Source: Stenotrophomonas maltophilia (lineage in GTDB: Bacteria > Pseudomonadota > Gammaproteobacteria > Xanthomonadales > Xanthomonadaceae). From it: DNA of 64,000 nucleotides. This document shows, piece by piece, positions 34,176 to 42,691 of the stretch. The notes below the pieces were generated by a model. That model was not told where the DNA came from. It saw only the letters and a list, made by a program, of their open reading frames with translations, and made no database searches. Made by a program: the position numbers and the translations under genes. Positions within the stretch are counted from its first letter, which is position 1. The number at the start of each line of letters is the position of its first letter. The stretch is taken from the NCBI RefSeq assembly GCF_900186865.1, contig NZ_LT906480.1, positions 1,010,001 to 1,074,000 of the forward strand, read 5' to 3'.

Positions 34176-34559
34176 TCAGGTCTTTGGCTTACGCAGTCCC
34201 CGAGAAGACCCTTCTTGGGTTTCCTTTGCCAGCAGTGCAGTCAGCATGTTCAAGGCCATTACGCGACCGGGATCGGACAGCGCCCAGAACGTATCCACCA
34301 CGTCATTGAACTGCTCTATCTCAGTGTCCGTCATGCCAGGGCGCGCGATGCTGCGTTGCCCCGTCAGCACGTAAAGCGGATCCACTCCCGCATCAGCAAG
34401 CGCAGCCAGCTTGGCGGCAGGAGGGCTGGATGCATCTCTTTGCCAATCAATCACGGTGTTCTTCTTCGCGCCAGCGAGTTCTGCGAACTCAGGCAGCGTG
34501 AGGCCCAAGCGTTCCCGCTCGCTCTTCAGACGGGTTCCGATCGTCATACGAAATTCCAT
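34176..34559 (-). CDS. Phage repressor, XRE-family HTH
   Basis: A 127-residue protein with an N-terminal XRE/Cro helix-turn-helix. TIGTRLKSERERLGLTLPEFAELAGAKKNTVIDWQRD covers helices 1-4, and a helical C-terminal half includes a DVVDTFWALSDPGRVMALNML segment probably used for dimerisation. It is transcribed away from the early operon, which begins about 100 bp to the right, so it should hold the prophage silent. I start it at MEFRMTIG. A start at the second Met (34547) is also possible, since neither has a clear ribosome site. Confidence 0.8.
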   Translation of the reverse strand: MEFRMTIGTRLKSERERLGLTLPEFAELAGAKKNTVIDWQRDASSPPAAKLAALADAGVDPLYVLTGQRSIARPGMTDTEIEQFNDVVDTFWALSDPGRVMALNMLTALLAKETQEGSSRGLRKPKT

Positions 34560-34569
34560 GCCATATGTG

Positions 34570-34598
34570 TTGACAGGCACGGAAATCCGTACCATGAT
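34570..34598 (+). promoter_or_regulatory. Early promoter with operator-like dyad in the spacer
   Basis: TTGACA (34570-34575) and CATGAT (34593-34598) are 17 bp apart and point to the early operon. The spacer holds the perfect 12-bp inverted repeat ACGGA-AA-TCCGT (34579-34590). A repressor or Ner-type protein bound there would block this promoter. Confidence 0.6.
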
Positions 34599-34660
34599 TA
34601 CTTCCACTGGCAGCGCCCAAAGCAGCCAACCAATGGAACAAGGATCAAAGGATACACGCG

Positions 34661-34870
34661 ATGAGCGAACCCGCCCCCAGCCTGGATCTTCACCTCAAGG
34701 TCCGCACCGCCTTCGTTGGCAAGGGCACCAGTCTCCGCGGCTGGTGCATGGAGAACGGCGTCCCGCCGCAGAACGCCCGAGACGTCCTCATCGGACGCTG
34801 GAATGGCCCGAAGGGTCAGGCCCTGCGGCGCCGGCTGCTGAAGGCCGCAGGCCTGAGCGCCTCAGCATGA
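34661..34870 (+). CDS. Small Ner/Cro-like DNA-binding protein
   Basis: A 69-residue basic protein, the first early gene. The sequence has a helix-turn-helix pattern (TSLRGWCMENGVPPQNARDVLIGRWNGPKGQALRRRLLKAAG) like small phage DNA-binding proteins. In Mu the Ner protein sits in this place and limits early transcription. It overlaps the next gene by ATGA. Confidence 0.6.
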   Translation: MSEPAPSLDLHLKVRTAFVGKGTSLRGWCMENGVPPQNARDVLIGRWNGPKGQALRRRLLKAAGLSASA

Positions 34871-35100
34871 GCACCGCCGGCCGCCCCCTGGACGAAGTCC
34901 CGACCCGCGAACTGGAGCTGCTGCTTGCCTCGGCCCGTGACCAGTACGCCACCGCTGTGAACAACTGGCAGTGCGCCGTCGAATCGGACGAGCCGCTGGC
35001 CCACACCCTGCCGCTGGCTGGTGCCGTGGACGCGGCCGATCGCCGCGCCGTTCGCATCCTGAAGGAGCTGGCCCGCCGCCAGCAGGGAGCTGCGGCATGA
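34867..35100 (+). CDS. Small early protein, unknown
   Basis: A 77-residue helical protein (LDEVPTRELELLLASARDQYATAVNNWQ) that I do not recognise. Its start overlaps the preceding stop as ATGA and its stop overlaps the next start the same way, so it is translated within the early operon. No metal or catalytic motif is visible. Confidence 0.6.
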   Translation: MSTAGRPLDEVPTRELELLLASARDQYATAVNNWQCAVESDEPLAHTLPLAGAVDAADRRAVRILKELARRQQGAAA

Positions 35101-35390
35101 GTGAGCAAAGCATCTTCGCCCGCCTGCTGTTCGCCTTGGCCGGTCACAGCCGCACCGGCCTCCGCCTGAAGCCCATTGCCGACGGCATCGGCGAATCCCC
35201 CAGCACAACGCTGCGCAACCTGCAGCGATTGGCCGAGGACGGCCTGGTCGAGCGCTCCCCCTTCGACCAGGACAACTGGCGCCTGTCCCCCCGAATTGTC
35301 CAGATCGCCCTGGCCCATCAGGCCGAGGTGGCCCGCGAAGAACGGCAGCTGGACGACTTCAAGAACCGCTACAGCCGTAGCCCCAACTGA
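35097..35390 (+). CDS. Winged-helix regulator (IclR-type DNA-binding part)
   Basis: A 97-residue protein with a clear winged-helix: KPIADGIGESPSTTLRNLQRLAEDGLVERSPFDQDNWRLSP. The pattern is that of the DNA-binding domain of IclR-like proteins without an effector domain. The helical C-terminus could mediate dimers. It is the third early gene, before the DUF3102-type protein and the transposase, so it may tune early expression or help transposition. Confidence 0.65.
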   Translation: MSEQSIFARLLFALAGHSRTGLRLKPIADGIGESPSTTLRNLQRLAEDGLVERSPFDQDNWRLSPRIVQIALAHQAEVAREERQLDDFKNRYSRSPN

Positions 35391-35404
35391 TGACGAGGAT
35401 CGAA

Positions 35405-36322
35405 ATGGCAGAGAAGCAATCCACCAAGCGCGGCGCCAAGCCGCTCGCCCAGGCCGAGCCGGTAGGCACGGAACTGGACACGGGCAAGCTGGTCGAGCGC
35501 AGCCAGGAACTGCAGGTGATGGCGCAGGCCGAGGCGCAGGTGAAGAGCCTGGCCACCACACTGGGCTACGCAGGTGCCTTGGACACCGAATCGCTCTGGA
35601 GCATGGTCGAGTACCGCCAACGCCGCTCCGTCGAGGACATCCTCGAAATGGGCCGGGGCCTGCTGCTCATCAAAGAGCAGACCGCGCATGGTGAGTTCCA
35701 AGAACAGATTGCGACGCGAGGGTTCAACTACCGGACGGCGGCACGCCTGATGACCGTCGCCCTGAAGTTCTCCAAAAGTGACACGGTGTCACTTTTGAAG
35801 GCCGCCGGCACCCAGGCCAAGGTCCTGGAACTGGCGGTTCTGGACGATGAAGACCTGCAGGCGCTGGAGTCCGGCGACTCGGTTGCAGGCATCACCGTGG
35901 ACGATGTGGAGCGCATGAGCGCCAGCCAGTTGCGCGCCGCCTTGCGCGAAGCCAGGGCAGATGCCGACGCAAAAGATCAGCGCATCAACAAGTTGAGCGA
36001 GGATCTGAACAAGGAGTCTGAGAAGACCCTCAAGGCACAACGTCGCTGGAAGTCCGCCACTCCTGACGAGCAGCTGGTCACCCTCAAACAGTCGGTCACC
36101 GAGGCAGAGCAGAACGTGTTGGCCGCCATCGGCAGCCCGAACAGCGGCCTGCGTGCCTCGTTCCAAGCACTGGCCGACTTTGCCCGCGACAATCACCTCG
36201 AGGAAGATGCAGCGCTGTTCCTGAGCGACGTGATCGGCCGCGTCCTCACTTCGGTGCGCATCGCCCGCGACGATGAGGAACTGGCCATCGCGATCCCTGT
36301 CACCAACGACGCGGGGATCTGA
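35405..36322 (+). CDS. DUF3102-like early protein with coiled coil
   Basis: A 305-residue protein. Residues about 60-120 contain EDILEMGRGLLLIKEQTAHGEFQEQI with NYRTAARLM, the look of the DUF3102 domain known from phage and plasmid proteins. The middle is a long charged coiled coil (about 165-220). The start at 35405 follows GAGGATCG. The alternative ATG at 35390 lacks such a site. It lies upstream of the transposase. The role may be in partition or in binding phage ends, but this is an inference. Confidence 0.65.
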   Translation: MAEKQSTKRGAKPLAQAEPVGTELDTGKLVERSQELQVMAQAEAQVKSLATTLGYAGALDTESLWSMVEYRQRRSVEDILEMGRGLLLIKEQTAHGEFQEQIATRGFNYRTAARLMTVALKFSKSDTVSLLKAAGTQAKVLELAVLDDEDLQALESGDSVAGITVDDVERMSASQLRAALREARADADAKDQRINKLSEDLNKESEKTLKAQRRWKSATPDEQLVTLKQSVTEAEQNVLAAIGSPNSGLRASFQALADFARDNHLEEDAALFLSDVIGRVLTSVRIARDDEELAIAIPVTNDAGI

Positions 36323-36323
36323 C

Positions 36324-38126
36324 GTGTCCGAGGTCCTCATCCAGGCTGCGGCCAGCCAGTTGCTGGCGGCGCCGCACGGCAGCAAGGGGCGCATCGCCTC
36401 CGCGCTGGCCGAGCAGCTGGGATGCTCGGTCCAGACGGCCTACCGTCACCTGTCGAAGGTGACGGCAGCCCTCAAACCCCGCAAACGCAGGTCCGATGCG
36501 GGCGAACTGTCACTTACCCGTGACGAAGCGGCCTCGATCGCGGCCATCGTGGAGGAAACCCGTCGCCTCACCGGTACCGGCGCGCTGCCGGTCGAGGAGG
36601 CCGTGGATGCCTTGCGTGCCAACGGCAGGATCGAGGCAATGCGCGTGGACAAGGCGACGGGCGAGATTGTCCCGCTGAGCACCTCGGCGATCTGTCGCGC
36701 CATCCGCCATTACGGCTTCCACCGTGACCAGCTGGCAGCGGCCACACCGGCTGCACGGCTGTCCTCCCCGCATCCCAACCACCTGTGGCAGATCGACGCC
36801 TCGGTCAGCCGCCAGTTCTACCTGGCTGATGACGGCACGCGGGTGATGGACAAGCGCGAGTTCTATCGCGGCAAGCCCGGCAACTTCACCAAGATCGCAG
36901 AACGCCGCCTGTGGCGCTATGCCATCACCGACCACGCCAGCGGTGCGATCGAGCTGTTCTACGTGCTGGGTGCCGAGAGCAGCGCCAACCTGCTGTCGGC
37001 CCTGATCCACGCAATGACACGGCGCGAAATCGGCACGATGCATGGCGTTCCCAAGCTGCTGATGATGGATCCCGGCAGTGCCATGACGGCCACCAGCACC
37101 AGCAGCTTCCTGGCGGCCTGCGGTATCGAAACGATCATCAACGAAGTCGGCAATGCACGCGCCAAGGGGCAGGTCGAGAACGCGAATTACCTGATCGAAA
37201 CCCACTTCGAGGCCCTGCTCAAGCTACGTTCACCGGTCACCAGTCTGGAGGAAATCAATACCCTGGCCCAGCAGTGGGCACAGGCCTTCAACGCCACCCG
37301 CATCCACAGCCGCACCGGTTACACGCGCCGTGATGGGTGGCTGCGCATCACCCAGGACCAGCTGCGCCTGGCACCGGCCGTGGAGGTGCTGCGACAGCTG
37401 GCCACCAGCGCGCCCAAGGCCTGCACCGTACGCGATTGCATGATCCGCTTCCGGGCACAGCAGTACGACGTGCGCGGTGTGCCCGGCCTTATCAACGGGC
37501 AGCGCGTGGACGTGGTGGTCAATGCTCTGGATCCGGAGGGCAGCGTACGCGTGCTGATGCCAGGCACGGAGGACTGCGCGCCTGTGCACTACATCGCACC
37601 GCGCATCGGACGCGACGACTGGGGCTTCCTGGACAGCGCTGCCCAGGTTGGCACGGAGTACCGGACGGCTCCGGAGACGCCGGCCGACGCAGCTCGCAAG
37701 GAACTGGATCGGCTGGCCATGCAGGTTCACACCGATGCTGAGGCCGCTGTGGCACGCAAGGCCAAGCGCGTGGCCTTCGGGGGCCAGGTGGATCCGATGA
37801 AGCACCTGCGCGAAGCCAATGTGACGCCGAGCCTGCCGCGCTCGGGCCGCATCGCCCAGGTCGATGCACCGCAGGTGCTGGCGGCCCAGCGTATCGAGCC
37901 TGCGCCGATCCGCGCCGAGCTGCCGCCACTGAACCATGTGGAAGCGGCCATGCGCCTGAAACCGCTGGTGGAGGCCGCCGGTTCGGCCTGGTCGCCTGAG
38001 CACTACGCCCGTACCGCCCAGCGCTGGCCTGAAGGCCTGCCGGTCGATCAGGTCGAATCCTGGGCACACACCCTGGCAGCACCGGATCGCGGTGGCCTGC
38101 GCCTGGTTGAAGGGGGTGTGGCATGA
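36324..38126 (+). CDS. Transposase A (DDE, MuA/Tn552-like)
   Basis: A 600-residue transposase starting at GTG 36324, two bases after the preceding stop. An N-terminal HTH (SKGRIASALAEQLGCSVQTAYRHLSK) is followed by an rve-type catalytic core with Asp158 (LWQIDAS), Asp249 (LLMMDPGSAM) and Glu285 (AKGQVENANY), giving D-35-E spacing. A beta domain and a basic C-terminal segment for B-protein contact follow. It cuts and joins the phage ends and drives both integration and replicative transposition. All catalytic residues are intact. The longer ATG frame at 36273 runs back into the previous gene. Confidence 0.93.
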   Translation: MSEVLIQAAASQLLAAPHGSKGRIASALAEQLGCSVQTAYRHLSKVTAALKPRKRRSDAGELSLTRDEAASIAAIVEETRRLTGTGALPVEEAVDALRANGRIEAMRVDKATGEIVPLSTSAICRAIRHYGFHRDQLAAATPAARLSSPHPNHLWQIDASVSRQFYLADDGTRVMDKREFYRGKPGNFTKIAERRLWRYAITDHASGAIELFYVLGAESSANLLSALIHAMTRREIGTMHGVPKLLMMDPGSAMTATSTSSFLAACGIETIINEVGNARAKGQVENANYLIETHFEALLKLRSPVTSLEEINTLAQQWAQAFNATRIHSRTGYTRRDGWLRITQDQLRLAPAVEVLRQLATSAPKACTVRDCMIRFRAQQYDVRGVPGLINGQRVDVVVNALDPEGSVRVLMPGTEDCAPVHYIAPRIGRDDWGFLDSAAQVGTEYRTAPETPADAARKELDRLAMQVHTDAEAAVARKAKRVAFGGQVDPMKHLREANVTPSLPRSGRIAQVDAPQVLAAQRIEPAPIRAELPPLNHVEAAMRLKPLVEAAGSAWSPEHYARTAQRWPEGLPVDQVESWAHTLAAPDRGGLRLVEGGVA

Positions 38127-39298
38127 CGCTGCGCCTGAAGCGCCTGCTCACCGACGCAGGCATCAAGCAGGGCGTGCTGGCCACAGCTGCCGGCCTGAGC
38201 CGACCGGCCCTCAATGCCCTGATCAATCACGGCCAGCTGCCCACCAGCTGCGATCCGGCAGTGGTGCGCGCTGCCATCAGTTCCTGCCTGACCCAGCACG
38301 GCGTGACCGACTCCCACTGGCATGAAAAGGAGGGGCCGACGTGCTCCAACACGCCGGCCCCAGTTTCCCCACCGCAAGACACCGATAACGACAACGACAT
38401 TCACGACGAGGAAGATCCCATGCTACTGCGTTTTCAGGCATTGACCCCACAGGCCAAGCGCCACTTCGGCCTGACCACCAATCCCTTCGCCGATCCGGCC
38501 AGCGCCGACGAGGTGTTCCTCTCCCCGGATATCCGCTATGTCCGCGAGAGCATGTACCAGGTGGCCCGTCACGGCGGCTTCGCCGCGGTGATCGGCGAGA
38601 GCGGTGCCGGCAAGAGCACGCTGCGCGAAGACCTGGTCGATCGCATCCAGCGCGAGGAGCAGGCCGTCATCGTGATCCAGCCCTACGTGCTGGCCAGCGA
38701 AGGCAGCGATGCGGTGGGCAAGACCCTGCGCAGCCACCACATCGCCGAGGCGATCATGGCCGCCGTCGCACCGCTGGCCAAGCCGAAGAGCAGCCCCGAA
38801 GCCCGCTTCCGCCAGCTGCACGAGTCGTTGCGTGACAGCGCCCGCGCCGGTCACAGCCACGTGCTGGTGATCGAAGAGGCCCACAGCCTGCCGCTGCCGA
38901 CCCTGAAGCACCTCAAGCGCTTCCGCGAGCTGAAGGACGGGCTTCGCCCGCTGCTGTCGGTGATCCTGATCGGTCAGCCCGAGCTGGGCGTGAAGCTCTC
39001 CGAGCACAACCCGGAGGTACGCGAAGTCGTACAGCGCATTGAGATCATCACGCTGCCGCCGCTGGACAACGAGCTGGGTGCCTATCTGGCGCACCGCTTC
39101 AAGCGCGCCCAGGTGCCGCTGGACAAGGTGGTGGAACAGAGTGCCATCGACGCGCTGCGGGCCAAGCTGGTTCCTTCGCGTGGCGCAGGCTCGCTGCTTT
39201 ATCCGCTGGCTGTCCAGAACGCGCTCACCGCCGCGATGAACCGCGCCGCTGACCTGGGCGTGCCGACCGTCACCGCTGACGTCGTGCGGGGGGTGTGA
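38123..39298 (+). CDS. Transposase B, AAA+ target-selection ATPase
   Basis: A 391-residue MuB/ExeA-type ATPase overlapping the transposase stop by four bases. Residues 1-60 form an HTH (KQGVLATAAGLSRPALNALIN), 65-100 are a linker, and the AAA+ core has Walker A GESGAGKST (158-166) and Walker B HVLVIEEAH (246-254). The family binds DNA in an ATP-dependent way, chooses target DNA and protects the element from self-insertion. Confidence 0.92.
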   Translation: MTLRLKRLLTDAGIKQGVLATAAGLSRPALNALINHGQLPTSCDPAVVRAAISSCLTQHGVTDSHWHEKEGPTCSNTPAPVSPPQDTDNDNDIHDEEDPMLLRFQALTPQAKRHFGLTTNPFADPASADEVFLSPDIRYVRESMYQVARHGGFAAVIGESGAGKSTLREDLVDRIQREEQAVIVIQPYVLASEGSDAVGKTLRSHHIAEAIMAAVAPLAKPKSSPEARFRQLHESLRDSARAGHSHVLVIEEAHSLPLPTLKHLKRFRELKDGLRPLLSVILIGQPELGVKLSEHNPEVREVVQRIEIITLPPLDNELGAYLAHRFKRAQVPLDKVVEQSAIDALRAKLVPSRGAGSLLYPLAVQNALTAAMNRAADLGVPTVTADVVRGV

Positions 39299-39299
39299 G

Positions 39300-39698
39300 A
39301 TGCGCTCGGATCTGACCATTTCGCTCAAAACCGCCCTTGACCTTGTCGCTGATGAACGTCACCGGCAGGTCAATGAGAAGGGCTATTCCGCCGAGCACGA
39401 CGACGAGCACGCGCAGGAGGAACTTGCAGCAGCTGCGGCCTTCTATCTGCTCCCGTCGTGGATGAACCAGGACGTTGTCAGTGTCGATGCGAACGGTGCG
39501 ATGGAAATCGCCCCACTTCAGCAGTTGGTTGCCGGCAGCGCATTCAACCCCAGCGCCTGGGAGGGCCTCAGTCGACTGGAGGACGATCCAGAAGGCGACG
39601 TTGATATCCGTATCCAGAACGTCGTTCGTGGCTTGGCCCTTGGCACGGCTGAGCTGGAGCGACTGCTGCGCCTTCGCGACGAACAGGAGGGCTGCTGA
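39300..39698 (+). CDS. Phage protein of the ERHRQVNEKGY type
   Basis: A 132-residue protein beginning MRSDLTISLKTALDLVADERHRQVNEKGYSAEHDDEHAQEELAAAAAFYL. This E-R-x-R-Q...EGY...HDD...ELA pattern occurs in small phage proteins of the eaa / NTP-pyrophosphohydrolase-like group. Conserved acidic positions suggest metal binding. It is one base after the B-gene stop and is co-transcribed with the early operon. Confidence 0.6.
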   Translation: MRSDLTISLKTALDLVADERHRQVNEKGYSAEHDDEHAQEELAAAAAFYLLPSWMNQDVVSVDANGAMEIAPLQQLVAGSAFNPSAWEGLSRLEDDPEGDVDIRIQNVVRGLALGTAELERLLRLRDEQEGC

Positions 39699-39699
39699 T

Positions 39700-39936
39700 A
39701 TGGCGATCCGAACTGAAGGCTGGCCGGCCGCAGAGGGCATGGTGAGGGTACCGGAGAGCGAAGCGTGGGCGTTCGCAAATCAGGTCATCCTGATTCCCTT
39801 CGAAATTCAGGATAAGCCCGAGCCGATCAACGTGGACATCCTGCAGGTAGTGATCGTGCCGCGCGCCAACTGGGAGCGCATCACTGCCCATGTTCCGGCC
39901 GATGTGCTGCGGCGTGAAGGGGTGGCTCATGGCTGA
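39700..39936 (+). CDS. Small early protein, unknown
   Basis: A 78-residue protein with a beta-rich centre (NQVILIPFEIQDKPEPINVDILQVVIVPRANWERI). I know of no family. It starts just after the previous stop and overlaps the next gene by eight bases, so it is an operon member. It may belong to the set of small host-takeover proteins common in this part of transposable phages. Confidence 0.55.
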   Translation: MAIRTEGWPAAEGMVRVPESEAWAFANQVILIPFEIQDKPEPINVDILQVVIVPRANWERITAHVPADVLRREGVAHG

Positions 39937-40168
39937 TTTCAACACTTCTGGGTCGCAGTACCTGCGCAGCTTCGCTTTCTACTTGATGCGCGATGCCGAG
40001 CTGCCCGACCGGCAGGTAACGGTGATGCACCGCGATCTGTTCCGCCGTGCCGGCATCGAGTGGCGCGACGGCCAGAGCATGGCCTCGCTGCTGGACAACC
40101 TCAACCTGCAGCAGCTGCGAGCGCTGGTCGACCAGCTGCGCGACGGCGATGACGACGAGGAGGAGTGA
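39929..40168 (+). CDS. Small early protein, unknown
   Basis: A 79-residue acidic protein ending in DDDEEE, with a helical middle and an RRAGIEWRDGQSMASLLDNLNLQQL segment. There is no recognised domain. It overlaps the preceding gene and its stop shares a base with the next start (TGATG). Confidence 0.55.
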   Translation: MADFNTSGSQYLRSFAFYLMRDAELPDRQVTVMHRDLFRRAGIEWRDGQSMASLLDNLNLQQLRALVDQLRDGDDDEEE

Positions 40169-40476
40169 TGGCCGTTCCGACCCTCCAGCGTTGCCTTGGC
40201 CAGGTGCGCAACCGCAACGGACACAGCGCCCAGCACCCACAGCGGAAGAAGTCCATCGGGGTGCTGGTGCAGGACTGCCACATGTTCCCCACAGCGTCGC
40301 GAGTGGGGGCTATCCAGGTACAGGACCCTGACTCCAGGCGTGAGTACCTGGTCGAGGTATGGATCCACAGCGGCGTGCTGGTGATCTCGCAGAGCACCGA
40401 CAAGCGCTGGCTACTGGAACTGGACGAGATTCTGGACCTGGCGATTGCCGCCGGCATTGATCGGGGGGCCATCTGA
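40168..40476 (+). CDS. Small early protein, unknown
   Basis: A 102-residue protein with beta strands (SIGVLVQDCHMFPTASRVGAIQVQ, YLVEVWIHSGVLVISQS) and an acidic helical end (LLELDEILDLAIAAGI). No family is recognised. The ATG at 40168 overlaps the previous stop. The GTG three bases upstream is not needed. Confidence 0.55.
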   Translation: MAVPTLQRCLGQVRNRNGHSAQHPQRKKSIGVLVQDCHMFPTASRVGAIQVQDPDSRREYLVEVWIHSGVLVISQSTDKRWLLELDEILDLAIAAGIDRGAI

Positions 40477-40477
40477 C

Positions 40478-40867
40478 ATGCAGCTAGCCCTGCTACCGCA
40501 AGAGCTGTCCCCACAGACGGTGCTTTTGCAGTTGCAGGGCCGTCGCGGCGCCGTCAACGGCATCACCGCCCGCGACCTGGTGCAGCAGATCACCTCACGT
40601 ACCAGCACCGCCGACGAGCGCCGCCTGCGCCAGATCATCGAGCAGCTGCGGCGCGAGGGGCACCCGATCTGCGCCCACCCGGCTCACGGCTACCACCTTG
40701 CCGCCAGTGCGGCCGAACTGGACCGCGCCTGCACCTTCCTGGTCGGGCGCGCCATGACCTCCCTGGAGCAGGTCAGCGCGATGAAGCGCGTTGCGCTCCC
40801 GGATCTGTACGGACAACTCGGGCTGGACAAGCCCGCTACCGACGAGGAATCCAACCATGAACCATGA
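40478..40867 (+). CDS. Small helix-turn-helix early protein
   Basis: A 129-residue protein with a plausible winged-helix (RDLVQQITSRTSTADERRLRQIIEQLRREGHPICAHPAHGYHLAAS), as in small phage regulators. The C-terminal half is helical (DRACTFLVGRAMTSLEQVSAMKRV). It overlaps the next gene by 11 bases. Regulation of early or middle transcription is possible. Confidence 0.6.
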   Translation: MQLALLPQELSPQTVLLQLQGRRGAVNGITARDLVQQITSRTSTADERRLRQIIEQLRREGHPICAHPAHGYHLAASAAELDRACTFLVGRAMTSLEQVSAMKRVALPDLYGQLGLDKPATDEESNHEP

Positions 40868-41132
40868 ACGTAACTCCGATGTGCTGTATGCCGCCGCGAA
40901 CACTGCCCGCGAGCTGGAGAACAGCGGCATCGAGATCTTGGGCCTGCACAGCAATGGCCGTCGCGCGGTGCTGATTCTGGACCGCCCTCCCACGATGGTG
41001 GGTGGCCACCTCAAGCGCCGCCAGCCCAACGGCAGCGGCGGCCAGGACCGCGTGATGGCCGCCGAGTACCAGGGCGTGCAGCTGGAGTGGACCCAGCGTC
41101 CTCCGGTGCTGCGGGAGGTGGCTCATGGCTGA
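40857..41132 (+). CDS. Small early protein, unknown
   Basis: A 91-residue protein with SNGRRAVLILDRPPTMVGGHLKRRQPNG in the middle and a basic patch suited to nucleic acid binding. No family is recognised. It starts inside the previous gene and its end overlaps the next start by eight bases. Confidence 0.55.
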   Translation: MNHERNSDVLYAAANTARELENSGIEILGLHSNGRRAVLILDRPPTMVGGHLKRRQPNGSGGQDRVMAAEYQGVQLEWTQRPPVLREVAHG

Positions 41133-41352
41133 GCGCGGCCAGTTCCTGGTGGTCCCTGCTGAGTGGGTGGGTGGCGACACCTTCACCGACTCGGACAGGG
41201 CGATCGAAGACGCCCAGGCCCGCAGCAAGGTCGACGGCAAGCATCGCGCGGTGGTTTGCGTGGTCGCTCGCACCACGCCCAGCCCTGCACCGGTCATCGT
41301 GCTGACGCGTACGGAAGCCGGCATCACTCAACCGCAGGTCGTTCAGCCATGA
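41125..41352 (+). CDS. Small early protein, unknown
   Basis: A 75-residue protein with alternating strands and an extended C-terminus rich in Pro and Thr. The segment DRAIEDAQARSKVDGKHRAVVCVVARTTP suggests a small alpha/beta fold. It is co-translated with its neighbours. The function is unknown. Confidence 0.55.
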   Translation: MAERGQFLVVPAEWVGGDTFTDSDRAIEDAQARSKVDGKHRAVVCVVARTTPSPAPVIVLTRTEAGITQPQVVQP

Positions 41353-41828
41353 GCGCCATCCCCAGCGTCGCAATGCAGCACGCCATCGCCCTGTCACTGG
41401 GCACCAGCGTGGTCCGTTCTGCGGATCTGATCGACCGGGTGATGGAGCACGGCTTCCGATCCCGCTGGCGTGTGTCCAACGCAGTCTCCGCGGCCTTGGG
41501 ATGCGGGATGATCCTGCGCGTTGGCGAGGGGCTGACCCGCGACTATCGCCTCAACCCCGACTGGAAGATCGACCAGGCGGCGTTGGCGGCCGCGCAGGCA
41601 CAGCGTGTGCGCGGTACCCGGCCGGGTATGACAGGGGCGCAGAAGGCCCGATCTGCTGCTGGCGGTTACGAAGGTCCCGCCTTCGACAAAGGCCCGCTGA
41701 CGCCCTCCATCGGCACCGTGTGTCAGTCCCAGGAGGATCTGGAAGGCGAGCTGCCGCCTTACCTCGGTGGTCGCCTGGTCGATTCGCTGCATAACCACTT
41801 CGATCGCATCTTCGGTGGGGTGGAGTGA
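41349..41828 (+). CDS. Early protein, possible DNA-binding, unknown
   Basis: A 159-residue protein. The N-terminal half resembles a winged-helix (LIDRVMEHGFRSRWRVSNAVSAALGCGMILRVGEGLTRDYRLNPDWK). The middle is basic with RVRGTRPGMTGAQKARSA, and the end is acidic. It overlaps the flanking genes by a few bases. I do not recognise a named family. Confidence 0.55.
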   Translation: MSAIPSVAMQHAIALSLGTSVVRSADLIDRVMEHGFRSRWRVSNAVSAALGCGMILRVGEGLTRDYRLNPDWKIDQAALAAAQAQRVRGTRPGMTGAQKARSAAGGYEGPAFDKGPLTPSIGTVCQSQEDLEGELPPYLGGRLVDSLHNHFDRIFGGVE

Positions 41829-42082
41829 TGGCACGCACCGGCCGCCAGCGCTACGACCACCTGCGCGCGATGCGCTTTGCGCTGTGGGCCCGTACGCAGA
41901 ATCCGCGCCACCTCACTCCGCAGCGCATTTCCGGCCTGCTGGGCATCTCGCTGGATGCGGCCCGCCGCTGGCGCGCCGACTGGTTCACCGCCACCAGCCC
42001 TATCCATGTCGAAGGCGTCCCCGATGTCCTTCGGCCCACTCAACCGTTTGTCACCCCCGCCGCCCAAGGAGGCGCCCAATGA
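41828..42082 (+). CDS. Small HTH early protein
   Basis: An 84-residue basic protein with an HTH of the LTPQRISGLLGISLDAARRWRADW type, followed by a short extended tail. The start overlaps the preceding stop (TGATG). Small HTH proteins here often modulate transposition or early expression. The specific role is not known. Confidence 0.6.
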   Translation: MARTGRQRYDHLRAMRFALWARTQNPRHLTPQRISGLLGISLDAARRWRADWFTATSPIHVEGVPDVLRPTQPFVTPAAQGGAQ

Positions 42083-42690
42083 CCCCATCCATTCCCGAAG
42101 GCTACCGCGAGGACCGTAACGGTCGGCTGGTGCCCGAGGCACAGATCAAGCCGATCGATCTGGCGCGTGACCAACTGGTGCAGGAGAAGATCCAGCGCGC
42201 CCTGGAACTGCGCGAAGCACTGCGCACCTTCAAGGCGGACACGTTCGCCGATATCGGCGCGTTCGTGCAGCTCAGCGGCGAGCAGTACGGCGCCAAGATC
42301 GGCGGCGACAAGGGCAACGTCAGCCTGTATTCCTACGATGGCCGCTTCAAGATCCTGCGCGCCTGCCAGGACACCATCCAGTTCGATGAGCGCCTGCAGG
42401 CCGCCAAGGCACTGATCGATGAGTGCCTCAACGACTGGACCGAAGGCTCGCGCGCCGAGCTGCGCACCCTGGTCAACAGCGCCTTCAAGGTGGGCCAGGA
42501 CGGCAGCATCAAGACTGCAGAGGTGCTGTCACTTCGCCGGCTGCAGTTCGATGACCCCCGCTGGCAGCGGGCAATGACCGCGATCAGTGATGCGGTGACG
42601 GTGGTGGGCAGCAAGACCTACGTGCGGTTCTACGAGCGCGACGCACGTGGCCAGTACCAGCCGATTTCCCTCGACGTGGCCGGAGTCTGA
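42079..42690 (+). CDS. DUF3164 protein
   Basis: A 203-residue protein that matches DUF3164, found in the early region of Mu-like phages. Markers are IPEGYREDRNGRLVPEAQIKP at the start, the KGNVSLYSYDGRFKILRACQDTI strand region and NSAFKVGQDGSIKTAEVLSLRRL followed by a VGSKTYVRFYERD strand. The domain has no proven activity. It starts with ATGA overlap to the HTH gene. Confidence 0.82.
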   Translation: MTPSIPEGYREDRNGRLVPEAQIKPIDLARDQLVQEKIQRALELREALRTFKADTFADIGAFVQLSGEQYGAKIGGDKGNVSLYSYDGRFKILRACQDTIQFDERLQAAKALIDECLNDWTEGSRAELRTLVNSAFKVGQDGSIKTAEVLSLRRLQFDDPRWQRAMTAISDAVTVVGSKTYVRFYERDARGQYQPISLDVAGV

Positions 42691-42691
42691 C

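Noticed and set aside
36273..36323. Earlier ATG for transposase A
   Set aside because: The 17 extra residues are out-of-frame reading of the previous gene's end. GTG 36324 follows that stop directly.
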